Below, piece after piece: positions 43,801-55,884 of a DNA stretch of 64,000 nucleotides. The stretch lies in assembly GCA_015680685.1 (NCBI GenBank), contig MNCI01014168.1, positions 58,467 through 122,466 on the forward strand. The letters run 5' to 3'. Position 1 is the first letter of the stretch. Each line of letters opens with the position of its first letter. The DNA is from Gnetum montanum. Taxonomy: Eukaryota > Streptophyta > Gnetopsida > Gnetales > Gnetaceae. The notes under the pieces were generated by a model. It was not told the origin of the DNA and searched no databases. It was given only the letters and a program-made list of their open reading frames with translations. The position numbers and the translations under genes were made by a program.

Positions 43801-44400
43801 TTAACAACCCTATTTCTCTGTCTTCCTTTGTATCAAATACCTTCAAGTCCTCTTCAAACAAAACATCACATAGGATCCACACTGTGATGCTTACTCATGT
43901 TGTATCTAATTGGATTTGTGTTGGAAACCTTCCTAGGAAATTAGTAGATCTTGTGAGTCCTCTAATCTATTTGCAAATTGTTAGGAACAAACTATGCAAA
44001 GCTTTTCTTGACTCAAGTTTTTGTGTCAATCTAATTTCTCATGAGATGTATACTATCTAGAACTTTCCTCCTTTAAAGAAGATAAATATCAAATTAGAAT
44101 TGGTAGACTAGTCCATCATTGTTCCATTGGAATTGGTATAAGACATTGTTACCACTTTCTATGAGTGGTCTTATCCTGCTAATTTCCTAGTGATCAAAGT
44201 GGAGAACTGCAAAGGGGACTTCCCAATCATCATGGAAAGAGCATGGCTAAGCACCTTTGATGCAAGAATATGCATCAAAGATCTTTCCTTGAAAATATCC
44301 AAAGATAATGCATTCAAAAAGATTGAAAGAAAGTGAGTTCCATGCATTGTGTATAGTGATATAGGATGCAATTATATGTAGAAACTCTAGGCAGTGAAAT
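43801..44400 (+). pseudogene. Protease of F3
   Basis: Aspartic protease region. LCKAFLDSSFCVNLISHEMY (about 43996) corresponds to the active-site ALLDSGSSVNLI of Athila proteases, with Gly replaced by Ser. Downstream are IIVPLELV, ANFLVIKVENCKGDFPIIMERAWLSTFDA (broken here to name the parts: FLVI, FPII, RAWLSTFDA, the last being the usual GRPWLxTxDA block). The homologous region in element R is at 62450-63000. Confidence 0.75.
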
Positions 44401-46140
44401 GAGCATCAATCTCTACATGCAACTAGTGTGCACTAGAAGTAGAAATTCAAAGGTGTCTATATTTAGTAGCCACAAAATAGGAGGGCACCTAGTGGTTGAC
44501 CGCTGATTTTGAGAGTAGAAAACTTTGCATGGAACCAACTGAGAGCTTAACATACACATATGTCATACACATGAATGAACTAGAGCAAGTTCATCAACAA
44601 CTCTTTGATGATGCATATGATGATACCTACCGGGGAGAGTTGAAAATTCCTAAAAATTTCAAGCATGAGTCCCTTGAGCTAAAACCTCTACTAGCTAGCA
44701 TGGAATATGTATTTTTGAAAAATGGAAAGTTAGTCATAATCAATGCAAATCTTTCTCTAGAATAGAAAATGATGCTATTAAATGTGGTTGAAAAATGGTC
44801 AGTAGCCTTTGCTTGGTCATATCCTGAACTCACAAGGATTGATCCTAGGATATGCCAACATTGCATCTACATTGATCTAGCCATGAAGCCAAAGAGACAA
44901 CCACAGAGATGATTGAAACCCAAACTAAAGTAGATCTTCAAAGAGGAAATTGAACAACTCCTCAAGGCAAGGTTCATTTATCCCATTATGAATAGTGAGT
45001 GGGTTAGTCTACTCATGATTGTGTCAAAGAATGGTGGCAGGTGGTGGGTCTACATCAATTTCTGATTGTTGAATATGGTAACATTCAAGAATATTTTTCA
45101 TTGCCATTTTTTGATCAAGTGTTAGACACAATATTTAGGCATTGCTACTATAATTTCCTAGATGGTTATAATAACTACAACCAAATCCAAATTGCACCAA
45201 AGGACCAAGCCAAGACAACATTCACGAGTTCTTAGGGGACTTATGCATATCACAAGATTCCTTTTGGTCTATGTAATGCCCCTACTACCTTTCAACATCT
45301 AGTTCTAAGCATTTTTAATAACAAATTGGTAGTGGTGTGGAATGTCTTCATGGATGACTTCTCCACCTATGGAGCTACATTTGAGCATGCCCTAGATCTC
45401 CTTAAGTAAGTACTAAAATAATGTGTTAAGAAAAACCTTAGGCTAAAATGAAAAAAAAGTCACTTGATGGTCCAGGAAGGCATTGTATTAGGGCATAGAA
45501 TATCACAAGTAATAATTAAGATAGACCCTAAGAAAATAAGGTTTATCCAACGAATAACCTACCAATCAAAAATTATCAAAGATGCTTAGTAATTCCTTGG
45601 AAATACTAGTTTCTACCAGCAATTTATAGAGAATTTCTCTAAGATCGCAAATCCATTGGTAGAGCTAACAAAGAAAAATTCTTCATTTTTCTAGACCGAA
45701 AAATGTGAATAAGAATTTTAATAGCTGAAAGAGAAACTTGTAGAAACTTTAATCCTATAAGCACCTGACCAGTCTAGATTGTTTCATGTTATGATAGATG
45801 CATCAAATTATGCCTTGGAAGCTATGCTTATGTAGATGGATGACAAGAAACATCCATACTACATCCATGATGCAATTCGAAGCATTGCTAGATGCACAAT
45901 TAAACTACACCACCATAAGAAAAGAACTAATGGCAATGGTGCTTACTCTAGAAAATTTTAGGCATTATGTGCTTGGATATAAAGTATTTTCACACACATA
46001 TCATAGTGCCATCTACTTCCTAATGAACAATGAGCCCCTGTATCATATGGTGGCTGGTGATATTATAGGAACTCAATCTCATGATGGTAGATTAGAAGGG
46101 CACTAAGAATGTAGTCACTAATCACTTGTCTCAGTTACAA
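44401..46140 (+). pseudogene. RT and RNase H of F3
   Basis: The linker includes SVAFAWSYPELTRIDPRICQ (about 44799). RT has ARFIYPI, VSKNGG, GTYAYHKIPFGLCNAPTTFQ (about 45238) and the catalytic FMDDFSTYG (45351), which is intact, then MVQEGIVLGHRIS and NPLVELTKK. RNase H has MIDASNYALEAML (about 45795), KELMAMVLTLENFRHYVLGY (45929 on) and a terminal VTNHLSQL block near 46110. Numerous stops (mostly TAG from CAG or TGG) and several frameshifts. It would copy element RNA into DNA; it is clearly inactive. Confidence 0.85.
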
Positions 46141-47480
46141 TGGAACAAAAAAGAGGAAGAAACCCCACTATCGGATATGTTTCATGACAAGCTCCTCTTT
46201 TTTGGGGCTATAACTAAACAATTGCCAAAAGAGAAAATGGTATGATGGAATTCTCACCTATCTTCTCACCCAAAAGATGCCATACAGGTTGGACCATCGA
46301 AAGAAATAATAGTTTCTTCACAAGATAAAATGCTTCATGGAAATTAATGGATAGCTCTACAAGGTGTGTAATAATGGCCTAGTTCATTGGTGTGTCCCTG
46401 ATGATGATTAACTATGCATTCTCCAAGATGCTCATGAAGGTTCTTACGAAGGCCACTATGTTGGGAGACGTATAGCCATTAAGATCCTAATGGTAGGACA
46501 ATATTGGCCAAAAATTTTTAAGGATGCTCATGAATATGTCCACTCTTGTAAACAATGCCAATGAGATGGTGGAATGATTGCTTAAATGGAGGAACCTTAA
46601 CTATGGATTCAACTACTAGAACCCTTCAACATCTAGGGCATTGACTTCATGGGTTCCATCACACCCATGTCAAATGGAAGGTAATACATCATAGTCACTA
46701 TTAAATTTTGTACAAAATAGGTAGAAGCAATAGCCTTCATTGACTATACATCTTATACTACTACTTAGTTTGTATAACAAAATGTTGTAAATAGGTTTGG
46801 TGTGCCATGTGCATTATTTTCTAACTATGGAACTCACATTGCAGGCACTACCTTTAGAAGCTCATGCAACACCTGGATGTTGAATGTAGACTCGCAACAC
46901 CCTACCACTTTGAGGCTAATGGTTAAGCTAAGGTTACAAATAGGGAAATCACAAGGATTCTAACAAGAACTATTAGCAAATATAGGAAATACTAGAGAAA
47001 AAAACTTAACGATGCCTTTTGGATCTATTGCTCAACATGGAAGCTTCCTATAGGCTACTCTCCTTATGAGCTTATGTATGAAAAATTACCAAAACTCCCT
47101 ATTTAATCCAAGATTGGTACATTATCAATAGCCTATGACCTTGACCTCAACTTGCTAGATGAAAATTGATTAGTGGCCCTATCATCTAATGAGTTACACA
47201 AGACCTATAATGAAAAGTGTCATGACCTTAAAATCAGGAAGGTTAAATTTCAATTAGGAGATAAGGTTCTCTACTGAAATCCCACACATATACCTTAATA
47301 AACTAATTTCTAGATATTGTGGAAAGGACTTTATATAATTTATGAAACTTTTTCTTCTAGGGCCATGATGATCTACAAACCTGACAACCCAAACAAGCAA
47401 TAGCTAGTCAACATACTTCAAGTCAAACCTTTCCACAAGCATAAGCCAACAAATACAACAAACACCTCATCAAATGGATA
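46141..47480 (+). pseudogene. Integrase of F3
   Basis: An N-terminal His-Cys zinc region: LHDAHEGSYEGHYVG-like block (about 46410-46470), then HSCKQCQ (about 46545). The catalytic core has GIDFMGSITPMSNG (46638; first Asp present), FSNYGTHI (second Asp now Asn) and a block where the catalytic Glu has become Lys (AKVTNREI, about 46930). It continues with GYSPYELMYEKLPKLP (about 47058) and a C-terminal region near 47230. Many stops. The function was insertion of element DNA; the lesions show it is dead. Confidence 0.8.
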
Positions 47481-49493
47481 ACCATGCTACATATTCCAAA
47501 TCTTCTCCTTTCAACTCAACCATGGGGAGATGGCCACCCATACTAACCATATAAGTGGCTCCTTAGTTTTTCATCCTTTTTGTTTTACACATGCTTTATT
47601 TTACATCTTCTTGTTTTCATGTTACTAATCTTCTCTCATTTTTGTTTTACAACATAATTAGTACATTTGTTATTTCTTGAATATTTTACACTTTCTTTTA
47701 TATTTTCTTTTATTCTAGTATGATTTTCTATGTTAATAAGTGCCAAGCATAGTGGTAATTCATTACTTGATGGTGGTATGTACTATTTTTTTATTTGATT
47801 ATTGGTGTCTAGATTCTAGCTTTGAATTTTGTTACTGATAGCAAGGACATGGTTTCTTTTCATGTAATAGGCAATTAGTTCACAACATCCACCCATCCAC
47901 AAACTCTATGCTTTTCCTTATTCTAGAATGTGCAATTCCTTTTTCATTAACAAAACTATAATGAATTTTTGACTTGGTAGTTTCCAAAATTGGAAAGGAT
48001 TCAAAGATTTAAATAGGGTGTGACTTTAAAGGGATTTGATATTCTTTGTTCTTTTCTACTTACTTGGGTGCATGTTTGTTTTCATGGATTCCTTACCGTT
48101 CTGTGTCAACCAATAAAAGTAAGTTGAATAATTCTTTGCATGATAGGGTTCTCATCACAAAAATGATGGGAAATCAAAGCACACCCCTTAGACACAATAA
48201 ACAAATAATTATTTGCATGGTGTGCTTCCCATTTCAAAAGAAAAAACTGATGGGAATTCAAAGTGCATCTCTTAGACAAAATAAATAGACTACAAACACT
48301 GGTTATGGGACTAGAAAGACATGTTACCCATGCCTAAAGATCCCCTCTAACTAAGGCCCTTCCTCACTTCCTACTTCTCTTTTCTTCTCTAATAAGGAAT
48401 GGTTGTTGTTCTTTGGGAGAACTCTTGTGTCTTAGAGGGGTGGATGTGTCTTATACTGATGATCTAGAGTCACTGAATGTGGTTGGTTTTGGTCTAGAAT
48501 AAGGATGGATCTTATCAAGTCATTTAACCCTAAAATTCACAAGAAACTTCCTATAACCTTAATCAATAACTCCATTCCACTCTCTCTCATCCATTTATGC
48601 TTTCCATGTTTTACCTCACTACTAGATTCATGTTCTTGTTTGATGTCTTGGTTTGATGTGTCAAAATTCTTAGGTAGTTTCTTCTAGGTTTTTGTACTTA
48701 ACCTTCCATAACCATTAATCATCCATGGGGCCCATGGACTCCTCGGTTTGAAGGTATGCAAGGGCAATAAAAGGCTTATGCCTATTTTGGGAAGGATCCA
48801 CTTGCATATCTTTTGGTTGGATTAGTTAATTTCTTTATCCTTGGGCATTCTTACAATTAAATCCTTTTGTTTACCTCATCAGTGACATCTAATTATGCAC
48901 ATCTTCACAACATTTTTTAGTGAACTTTCCTTTTTATTGTTGTAAATTCTTACATCTTCTTTTCAACTTGTTTGAACTTTTTCAAATTTAATGGACCACT
49001 TATCTATTTTACCCTATTTGTCAATCTTCCTACTAACACTTCTAAAGGAATCACGCTACCACAATCACAACATAGCCAAGTCTAACCACCGACGTGACAA
49101 GGTACTTACAAGCTATGTGTTACACATTGCATACTTATTCAAAATTTTGTTGTGATTGAAGAGGAAAGCATGGACTAGAAGTAGAACTATCTTCACCAAG
49201 GATGATGTGACAGTACCACACTATGAGGACTATTCATGATTGTGGAATCAAGCTACAACAATCATAACCTAGCTAAGAGGCATTGAATGTTAGTTTTATC
49301 GAGGGTGTTCACTTCTCTTATTATGAACATGCAATTTTGTAAAGATTGTAACTCCATACAATTTGGCACTTAGAGTCTATTTGTTTCATTTGAGTTAGTT
49401 TGTATGTTAGTCAATAATCCCATAACTCAATATTTTGTAAGGGACTTATTTCTCCTCTTCTTTACTTAAGGACAAGTTTTCACTTAGTAGTGA
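47481..49493 (+). other. 3' untranslated region and polypurine box of F3
   Basis: Two kilobases without a conserved ORF. The first part is T-rich (CTTTATTTTACATCTTC...), matched in element R by the A-rich 58950-59120. A direct repeat of about 75 bases lies at 48162-48289 (GATGGGAA(A/T)TCAAAG...CTTAGACA). The TTAAGGACAAG box is at 49467, then the 3' LTR. Athila elements may carry an env-like ORF here; I see no convincing remnant. Confidence 0.55.
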
Positions 49494-50365
49494 TGATAAG
49501 TCATGTTCTAACATGCTCCAATATCGAATACTTGATATCAGAGCCTTGATATTGGATACCTGATATCAGAGCCTAGGATGAATTATCGAATATTAGATAT
49601 CATGAGGTATATGCTAGCCTATAAATATAGCACTTGGGCTTACGATTTTCATATTAGTTTTTATCATAGTTAGCGAAGCTGTTATAGTTTGTTTTCTCTA
49701 GAATTAGAATATTCTCTAAGTGCCCATATTAGGAGTTTGAGTGTGTATAGATTATTGTTCAAACACTGATGTACCTGAGCATAGTAGTGTGATGGGAATA
49801 AAAATAAACCCTTTTGATCATCCTTGTAGCACTAAGAATAAATTAATGTTTCCTTGACACATTTAATATTTATGCACTTTATTTTCATGCAATTCACTTT
49901 AATGCACTTTAATTAAGCAATTAATTCCCAGTTGTTAATGAACACAAGCATGACCACCTCCAGCATATGTGTAGCACTTGGTAACCCAAAAATGCTTAAT
50001 GTTTGGCAACCCAGTAGGCCTATATGTGTCAGGATGTGTCCAGGAAAGTGGGAAAAGTACTTGTGTTAGGCTAGCTAAGTAGTAGATGAATTAGATCTTA
50101 AATTACTTTACCTTTCATTCTTGTTATAGGCTACTAAACTTATAAAATACAAAATGATAAAGATCACATGCCTCAGATACACTTAACCATATACTTGTAC
50201 TTCACAAGTGGAACTTAGAAGAAAATGAACATTCTCAATGCCCATTTCACGTCCTAAAGAAACTAGTACACTAGAGAACTATAGGTCCATAGAATTCAAC
50301 TAGATCATGCCTAAATGCCTTAGTGATTCATATGGTTAGGTGTAGGGGTACCTTGTTGCTCATCA
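49494..50365 (+). mobile_element. 3' LTR of F3
   Basis: Aligned with 40531-41372. It is about 30 bases longer because of a tandem duplication in U3 (49537-49580) in which GATATCAGAGCC occurs twice. TATA box at about 49620. Ends TCATCA; O-E protease sequence resumes at 50366. Confidence 0.85.
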
Positions 50366-51829
50366 CCTTGCTAACCATGTTGAAGGGGAGCTCTTCCTAT
50401 GGTGCATCCATGGCTTCATTATTATTGATTTTGGCCTCTTTCTCTCTACCAAGATTCTTGACTTCATCATTAATAGTAGGAGTTTCTTCCTAAACCCCAC
50501 TTTGGACCATTTCTCTACGTCAATGTTATCAACCACCAAGGAAACCCCACTATCACCATGAATAATTATTTCACCTCTCTTCTAAGGAAGGTCAATTTAT
50601 TGATGGATGGATGAGGAAATAGTTCATAATGAAGCCAACCAAGGCCTACACATGATGAGATTGAATCTTGGTGTCTCTTTCACCACAAAGAAATTGGTTG
50701 TTGTGGGGAATTGTTTCCTTGCTATGAAGTCTAAGGAGATTGAATCTTTTACTACAACCCAAGATTTGTTAAAGGATTTAAGGATAGAAGTGGAGGTATG
50801 TAGCATGTTAATAGTTAGATCCAAAATGTTTAACAATGATCTAGGATATGCCATTAGTGGCCACACCATCGTTAACATGCATCCAATGTACCATGTACTA
50901 CCCAATTATTATTTTTATGAAGAGAGGAATCTTTGTATTCTTGCCATCTTGGGTATTGTTTTTTACTTTTCTATCATGAAACATTAGTGTTGTTGACTTA
51001 TTTCTTCCCTAGGTGAAGGTGGTATCATCACTGCAGGGATGGACTCTTCACTAGAAAGGATGTCCCATTGATAGGAATTGAGTTTAATATTTTTATTAGG
51101 ATCTTACGGTGAGTAGTAGAAGTCATTACTAGGTCATATAGGCTAAGGAAATTATTCTTCTATTTTAGAGACTACTTAACCTATTCCATAGCATTGAGAA
51201 AGTCTTTATCATTGGTTGTTGGCTTCTCATTCTTGTTAACTTTGACTTCCTCCATGCATTGTAGGATGTGAAATTCATGTTTTAATTGTCATGGTTTTTC
51301 CTCTTTCCCCTTCCCTTGTGGCTTGGGGTACTACCTTGATTAATTGGTTGAGATAGCTTGAGAGTTAAAGCTCATGGAAATGGATGAAATAGGGGTGGGC
51401 TTTGATAGGTCCACCTCCTTCCATGTCTTAGACTACTTGTTGTCTTTGGTCTTAGGCTTTGGTGCATACTTCTTGCATTCTTTACTCATTGATTTCTTGT
51501 TGTTGTTACATTATGAAGAGATCATTGCATTAGCCATCATAGGAGGGAATTATTCAATTTTGGTTGTAGGTTTGGTTGCACCAGGCTAGGGTCCTCTAAT
51601 CACAAAAGGTTCCTTGGGAGGTGTTGGTGATGGTATCGTTACAACAAAAGGAAGCCTTACACTATAACAAGTTGAAGGAACCATTTCATTATGAGGATGT
51701 ATCCAAATCATGAATGGCTCCTGTGTAGGTCTAGAGTTGTTGCTCACACTAAATTTTGCTATGATGTATGGATTGTTGATAACATTTAATGGATCCTCAT
51801 AAAATTTCATAGACTAGTTTTTTGCCCTA
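50366..51829 (-). pseudogene. gag-protease linker and protease of O-E (5' part)
   Basis: In minus sense: the proline-rich linker (TPPKEPFVIRGP, about 51620); SLYDLVMTSTTHRKILIKIL (about 51150); then the protease, with SISLDFIARKQFPTTTNFFV and FNLIMCRPWLASL (50760-50630), equivalent to FNLILGRPWLAKF in O-B. Frameshifts occur near 50900 and 50560. The remainder of the tail lies beyond F3 at 40441-40530. Confidence 0.75.
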
Positions 51830-53857
51830 ACGAGATTAGAGATGTCGAGCACCAACTCTTCATTATCTATCATCTTTTGCAGGTCATCCTTTAGGGCTAG
51901 GAAAAATTTGGTATCATGACCTAGCAACTAATGATAATGGTAGAATTGGTCAAATTTCTCAATGGGGCCTTTTGTAATTTTTCATAAGTGATCATGCCTC
52001 TTGTAAGCATTCTCTGTCATTTATTTTTACTGGATCCTCCCACTCTTTAGCAACTGGTCAAGAAGTTCAAATGATTTTAGGGATAACCTAGTATACTTTG
52101 ATTGATCTTTCCTCTCAAATTTAGACCTTATGTTATTTGATGTAGAGGCCCCAAATTTCAATTATTGGTTATTTATGGTAGGGGCCATGGGTTGGTTCAT
52201 TTTAGGCCCCTTGGTTATTTTACTATCCTTGGCCACAATGGCCATAGCTACATGATTTTTCCTCCCCTTCTCCTTATCCTTCCATGTGTGTTAATTTTTA
52301 TATGCCATGTAGGTAGGATCATGGTTGGTGTTGACAACATCATCTATGCTCTTTGTCTATGAGAAAGCTTGACTAAGTGACCATAGGTCTAGGTAATAGA
52401 GTTAAGACTTGATAAAGTCATTGATCATCCCCTTGAAGATGGCTAGAATGTGGATTTTGGCTATGGGTTTGGGAATCTCATTAAATAGAGTATTTCACCT
52501 TTTGATAAACTTCTAGACAAGTTCAAGGGGCTTCTATTTGATTTTCATTAGTTAGTCCAAGGTGGTATCTGGTTTCAAGTTGTACTTGAAGCAATTCATG
52601 AATTGTGATATCAAGTCTTCAAGTGAGGATATAGATCCTCAGGGCAACATGCAGCACCAATCTAATGCTTTCCCAGTAAGAGACATAGGGAATATTCTAA
52701 TTATGGTATAAGGCCAAGCCTGTAGCAATAGGCACTGAAAGCAAAAGGTGATGAGGCAAGCATTAGTATCACCCTCACCATTATATTTGATAAATTGGAA
52801 TATGGGAATTCCTTTGGAAAGAGTTATTTGTAGGATAGAATGATTAATAGGATCATCCTAATAGAAATCCATGATCTTGATTTGCTATGTAGATGAAGTT
52901 TTGAGCTTACATAGATCTTCCATAAGGTCTCAAATCATTTGGAAGACCTGATCTAAGCCTTGAGGCATTCTTGTGGCTTGTGGCATTTGTACATAGGGTT
53001 GTGGTATAAATTGGGATGCATATGGCCTCGCAATAGGCTATGGCATGGAGGGAAGAGGTTGGGTTATCATGGTTTCAAGAGGGCTGAACAATAAGAAAAA
53101 GGTTTGTCTTAGTACTTATGGGATGAAAGGAATAAATGGTGTATGTGATACTTGGGATCCCACTATCAAGCTTGCTAGCATAAAGAATGGATAAGTGATA
53201 ATTAGGACCATAGGTGATGGCTATGTAGGTGAAAAAAGGCATAAAATAGAAAAGGGAAGTTGATTGGAGCACAAATCATGCTTGGTAACCTACTATGATG
53301 GGCATTGGTCCAAACATGGTAGGATAAATGGGAGATGAGGGTTGAGGAGCTTGCCCAATGGAAGAGGTAGGAGAGGTCAAAATGGATGTAGTGGCTTGGG
53401 GAGCTAACTGTTGGACAAGGCTTCCAATAAAGTTGCTAGGTTCATGTTCAACATCAAATTCATCATGCTCCTCATGATGACCCTTTAAGTTGGCTTTCTC
53501 ACTTTGTTCATCCATCTCGATTAGTTAAGATAGGATGTATGTATGAATATTATTCGATGGTATTTTTTCATATGGAAAAGGGATATACTCCTTCCCATTT
53601 TGGTGGATCAACTCATACTCACATTTGGATTTGACTTTGACATGTGTAATGAGCAAGTTAGCTTGAATTCAAGTGTAAATGAAATTATAGTAATTTTCAT
53701 CTATTATGAAAAACTTTGGGGTTTGCCCCCTTTTTCTGAGTGATTACCTATGCTTAGCCACAATAGGGTCTTTTGGGTCATATACCCTCACTACATCTTG
53801 GTTGGATATCATGTCTATCAAGTTAATGGGCAAAATTGTTGATTGGCTAAAAGGCAT
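51830..53857 (-). pseudogene. gag of O-E
   Basis: Start MPFSQSTILPINL at 53857, aligning with MSFHRSTILQLGL of O-B. It has VVRVYDPKDPIVAKHR and KEYIPFPYEKIPSNN, then an open acidic stretch at 53515-53276 (HHEEHDEFDVEHEP). The capsid-like core is decayed around 52880-52680, and a Cys/His-like remnant lies near 51900 (minus sense). Order and spacing match the other two copies. Confidence 0.75.
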
Positions 53858-54550
53858 TATTAGTAATTTAACTTTGGTTTAATTTTTTTAATTAATTAAA
53901 AAAATTCTAGTAAATGAAATTTCCCAAGATGTAAATGGTTGTCACTAAAAAATTGTTGAAACTACAATTGCAGGTATAGTGTAGGTTCCAGTGGTAGTGT
54001 TATGCATTGCACTTAGAAAAATGTAGTAGTTTTAATGTTGGTAAAGGTAACTACACTAGCTTTTCCAGTAAGAGCTATGCTTAGAGGTAAGCAACAAATG
54101 ATTACCTTTCCTAGTAAAACTATGTTGGGAATACCCCCCTTGAAAAAAGTACACTAGTTTTAAAAACATATGTATTGAAATATTTGATTTTCCAAGAGCT
54201 ACACTAGAGCCTTGGGAAGGACTATGGTGGCTTTCCCCACAAAATTTCACAACAAGGGGGTTGGAAGATTGTAGGAGAACTACACTAGCCTTTAGAACAA
54301 CAAAATGTAGGTTTTAGCAAGGGGTAGGTTTTGCTAAAACCCACGTTGGCTTTAGAAAATCTAATACCTGATGTGAAAATTTTGGGAACACCCAAATCAC
54401 TTGCAGCTAATACACTAGGTGTTAGTTGTAGAAAAATGGGCAGCAACATTGGTTTTCTTAGTAGCAATTTTTAAAATGATTTCAAATGTTTAAGTGTTGA
54501 AAAAAATTGGTTTCAAAAGGACACATAAATTTTGGCAAAGAGCTTGGGAA
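53858..54550. other. Leader of O-E
   Basis: Non-coding leader with a few half-palindromes (ACTACACTAGC, CTACACTAG), about 0.7 kb as in O-A. I see nothing else in it. Confidence 0.5.
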
Positions 54551-54552
54551 AA

Positions 54553-54571
54553 GACCCTCCTTCTAATACCA
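54553..54571 (-). other. Primer binding site of O-E
   Basis: On the minus strand TGGTATTAGAAGGAGGG starts six bases after the LTR. It is the least damaged of the three copies and defines the consensus; a tRNA-Leu-like 3' end is the best guess. Confidence 0.6.
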
Positions 54572-54576
54572 AAAAC

Positions 54577-55884
54577 TATAACACCAAAAAAAATTTAGTT
54601 GCTGAAAATCCAAGAATTCTGGATGAAATAGTCTAATCCTAAATCCTAAGGGCCTCCATGAAAGAGAATCCAAGGCACCCTACATAGTCTTGTTGATCAT
54701 CCAAAAGTTAGGAAATGTAAACAAGGTAAATAAATTTTAAAGATAATGCAAATTTGATATAATAAAAATGCATAGAAATGAATCATAAATAAACTTGCAC
54801 AACAAATGAACTAAAAATTTATTGCAATAATGAGGCATTGAAAAGTATGAAAGTTCAAAGTTGTATAAATTATGTGCCCAAATGTATAGGGAGTTTCTTA
54901 AATGAAGCTTGAAATCTATTGAAGTGAAAAAGTTGTGTTCCATAATTAGCCTCATGATTAGGATACTTTCCAACTTCAATTGTCAAAATTCCTTGCTAGT
55001 TCTCAACTTGGATCTACAATGTTGATTACCAAGGGAATAAAGAATGTGCTTGACTTTTAATTGCAATGGTACTATGTTGAGAGTCTCCAATGCTGAGGTA
55101 GTTACCAATTTGTTCCAAAGTCTCACAAAATGCTAAAGGTCTTAAGTGCTCAAGGTTGCAAAGGTTGTATAGCTAAAAAACCCAAAAGAACCAACCCATT
55201 CAATGTGTTCAAATTTTTTATTTGCAGGTCATATGGTTGATGGTTTTTTACTACAAATTTTTTCCATGATTACTAATAGATTGGTATAATTTGTAGTTGT
55301 GGCAAGCCATCATTTCTAGCATAGTCTTTCATTTATGGTAAGTTTTGATGCACCAAGGCCATCAAAACTATGTTGGACACTATAAATAGTAAATAGACTT
55401 TTGCAAACTATGCTAACTTTACCCAACTATGCTAGCCTCATGGGATCCATGCTGGCTTTGTAGAATGTATTGGAATTATGGAAACTATGCTAACCTTGTG
55501 AAACCATGATGGGAGTCATGGCAACTATGCTGGCCATTGATGAAAAAATGAAAAACCCAAAAACTCCAATGTTGGATCTAGGTAGTTCTAGTGTGGTTGT
55601 GGCTATGGCCAACATAAAACCCATAAAAATGCCAAATTTTTTAGTTTCCAAGGCATTTTTAGCCTTTCCAAGCCTAAATATAGACATGACATGACCTTTC
55701 TAACTGGGAAGTGAGCCTACAATAACTTATTGGGCATTTTTCAACGTCAAAAGTTCAAGTATTTGAGATTGCATCTCATGGACTATAATCTTCACATTTT
55801 ACAATGAGATTCTAGTCTTAGGCTTGATGGTAAAGGTTATGATGCCCAAAAAGCTTCAACATGAATTTTCTTGATTGTGTTTCA
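54577..55884 (-). mobile_element. 5' LTR of O-E
   Basis: About 1308 bp, aligned with both O-B LTRs and with 16879-17794. It starts TATAACACC (TG mutated to TA) and ends TGTGTTTCA. Beyond it lies unrelated sequence (GGGTGGCC...), so this is the outer border of the element. Confidence 0.8.

Larger units (their letters stand above)
40531..50365 (+). mobile_element. Athila-like LTR retrotransposon F3
   Basis: A 9.8-kb element with paired LTRs (40531-41372 and about 49494-50365), a tRNA-Asp-type primer site, gag, protease, RT, RNase H, integrase, a 2-kb 3' untranslated region and a polypurine box. RT and integrase features match the Athila/Tat branch of Ty3/gypsy. Every gene is broken. It is inserted in the protease region of O-E; flanks on both sides align with adjacent parts of O-A near 10760. 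I could not settle a clean 5-bp target duplication because the left border is ambiguous by several bases. Confidence 0.85.
16879..55884 (-). mobile_element. Ogre-like element O-E, oldest scaffold (with nested insertions)
   Basis: The parts in plus-strand order are: partial 3' LTR (16879-17794); polypurine tract; 3' untranslated region; pol linker remnant (18935-19258); cassette with antisense gene (20155-40165); protease (40441-40530 and 50366-51829); gag (51830-53857); leader; primer site (54555-54571); 5' LTR (54577-55884). Four insertions break it: O-A in the 3' LTR, a solo LTR at 24418, O-B at 26082 and F3 at 40531. Removing the insertions rejoins reading frames and matches the order seen in O-A. 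RT, RNase H and integrase are absent, so it was non-autonomous. Confidence 0.75.

Noticed and set aside
47481-49493. An env-like gene downstream of integrase in F3
   Set aside because: Some Athila elements carry one, but no membrane-protein-like frame longer than about 80 codons is visible here.
40526-50370. A 5-bp target duplication around F3
   Set aside because: TAAGA on the left and CCTTG on the right do not match. The left border is ambiguous by several bases, so none is claimed.
50607-50987. A 126-codon plus-strand ORF
   Set aside because: It is the complement of the O-E protease on the minus strand, whose landmarks are recognisable there.
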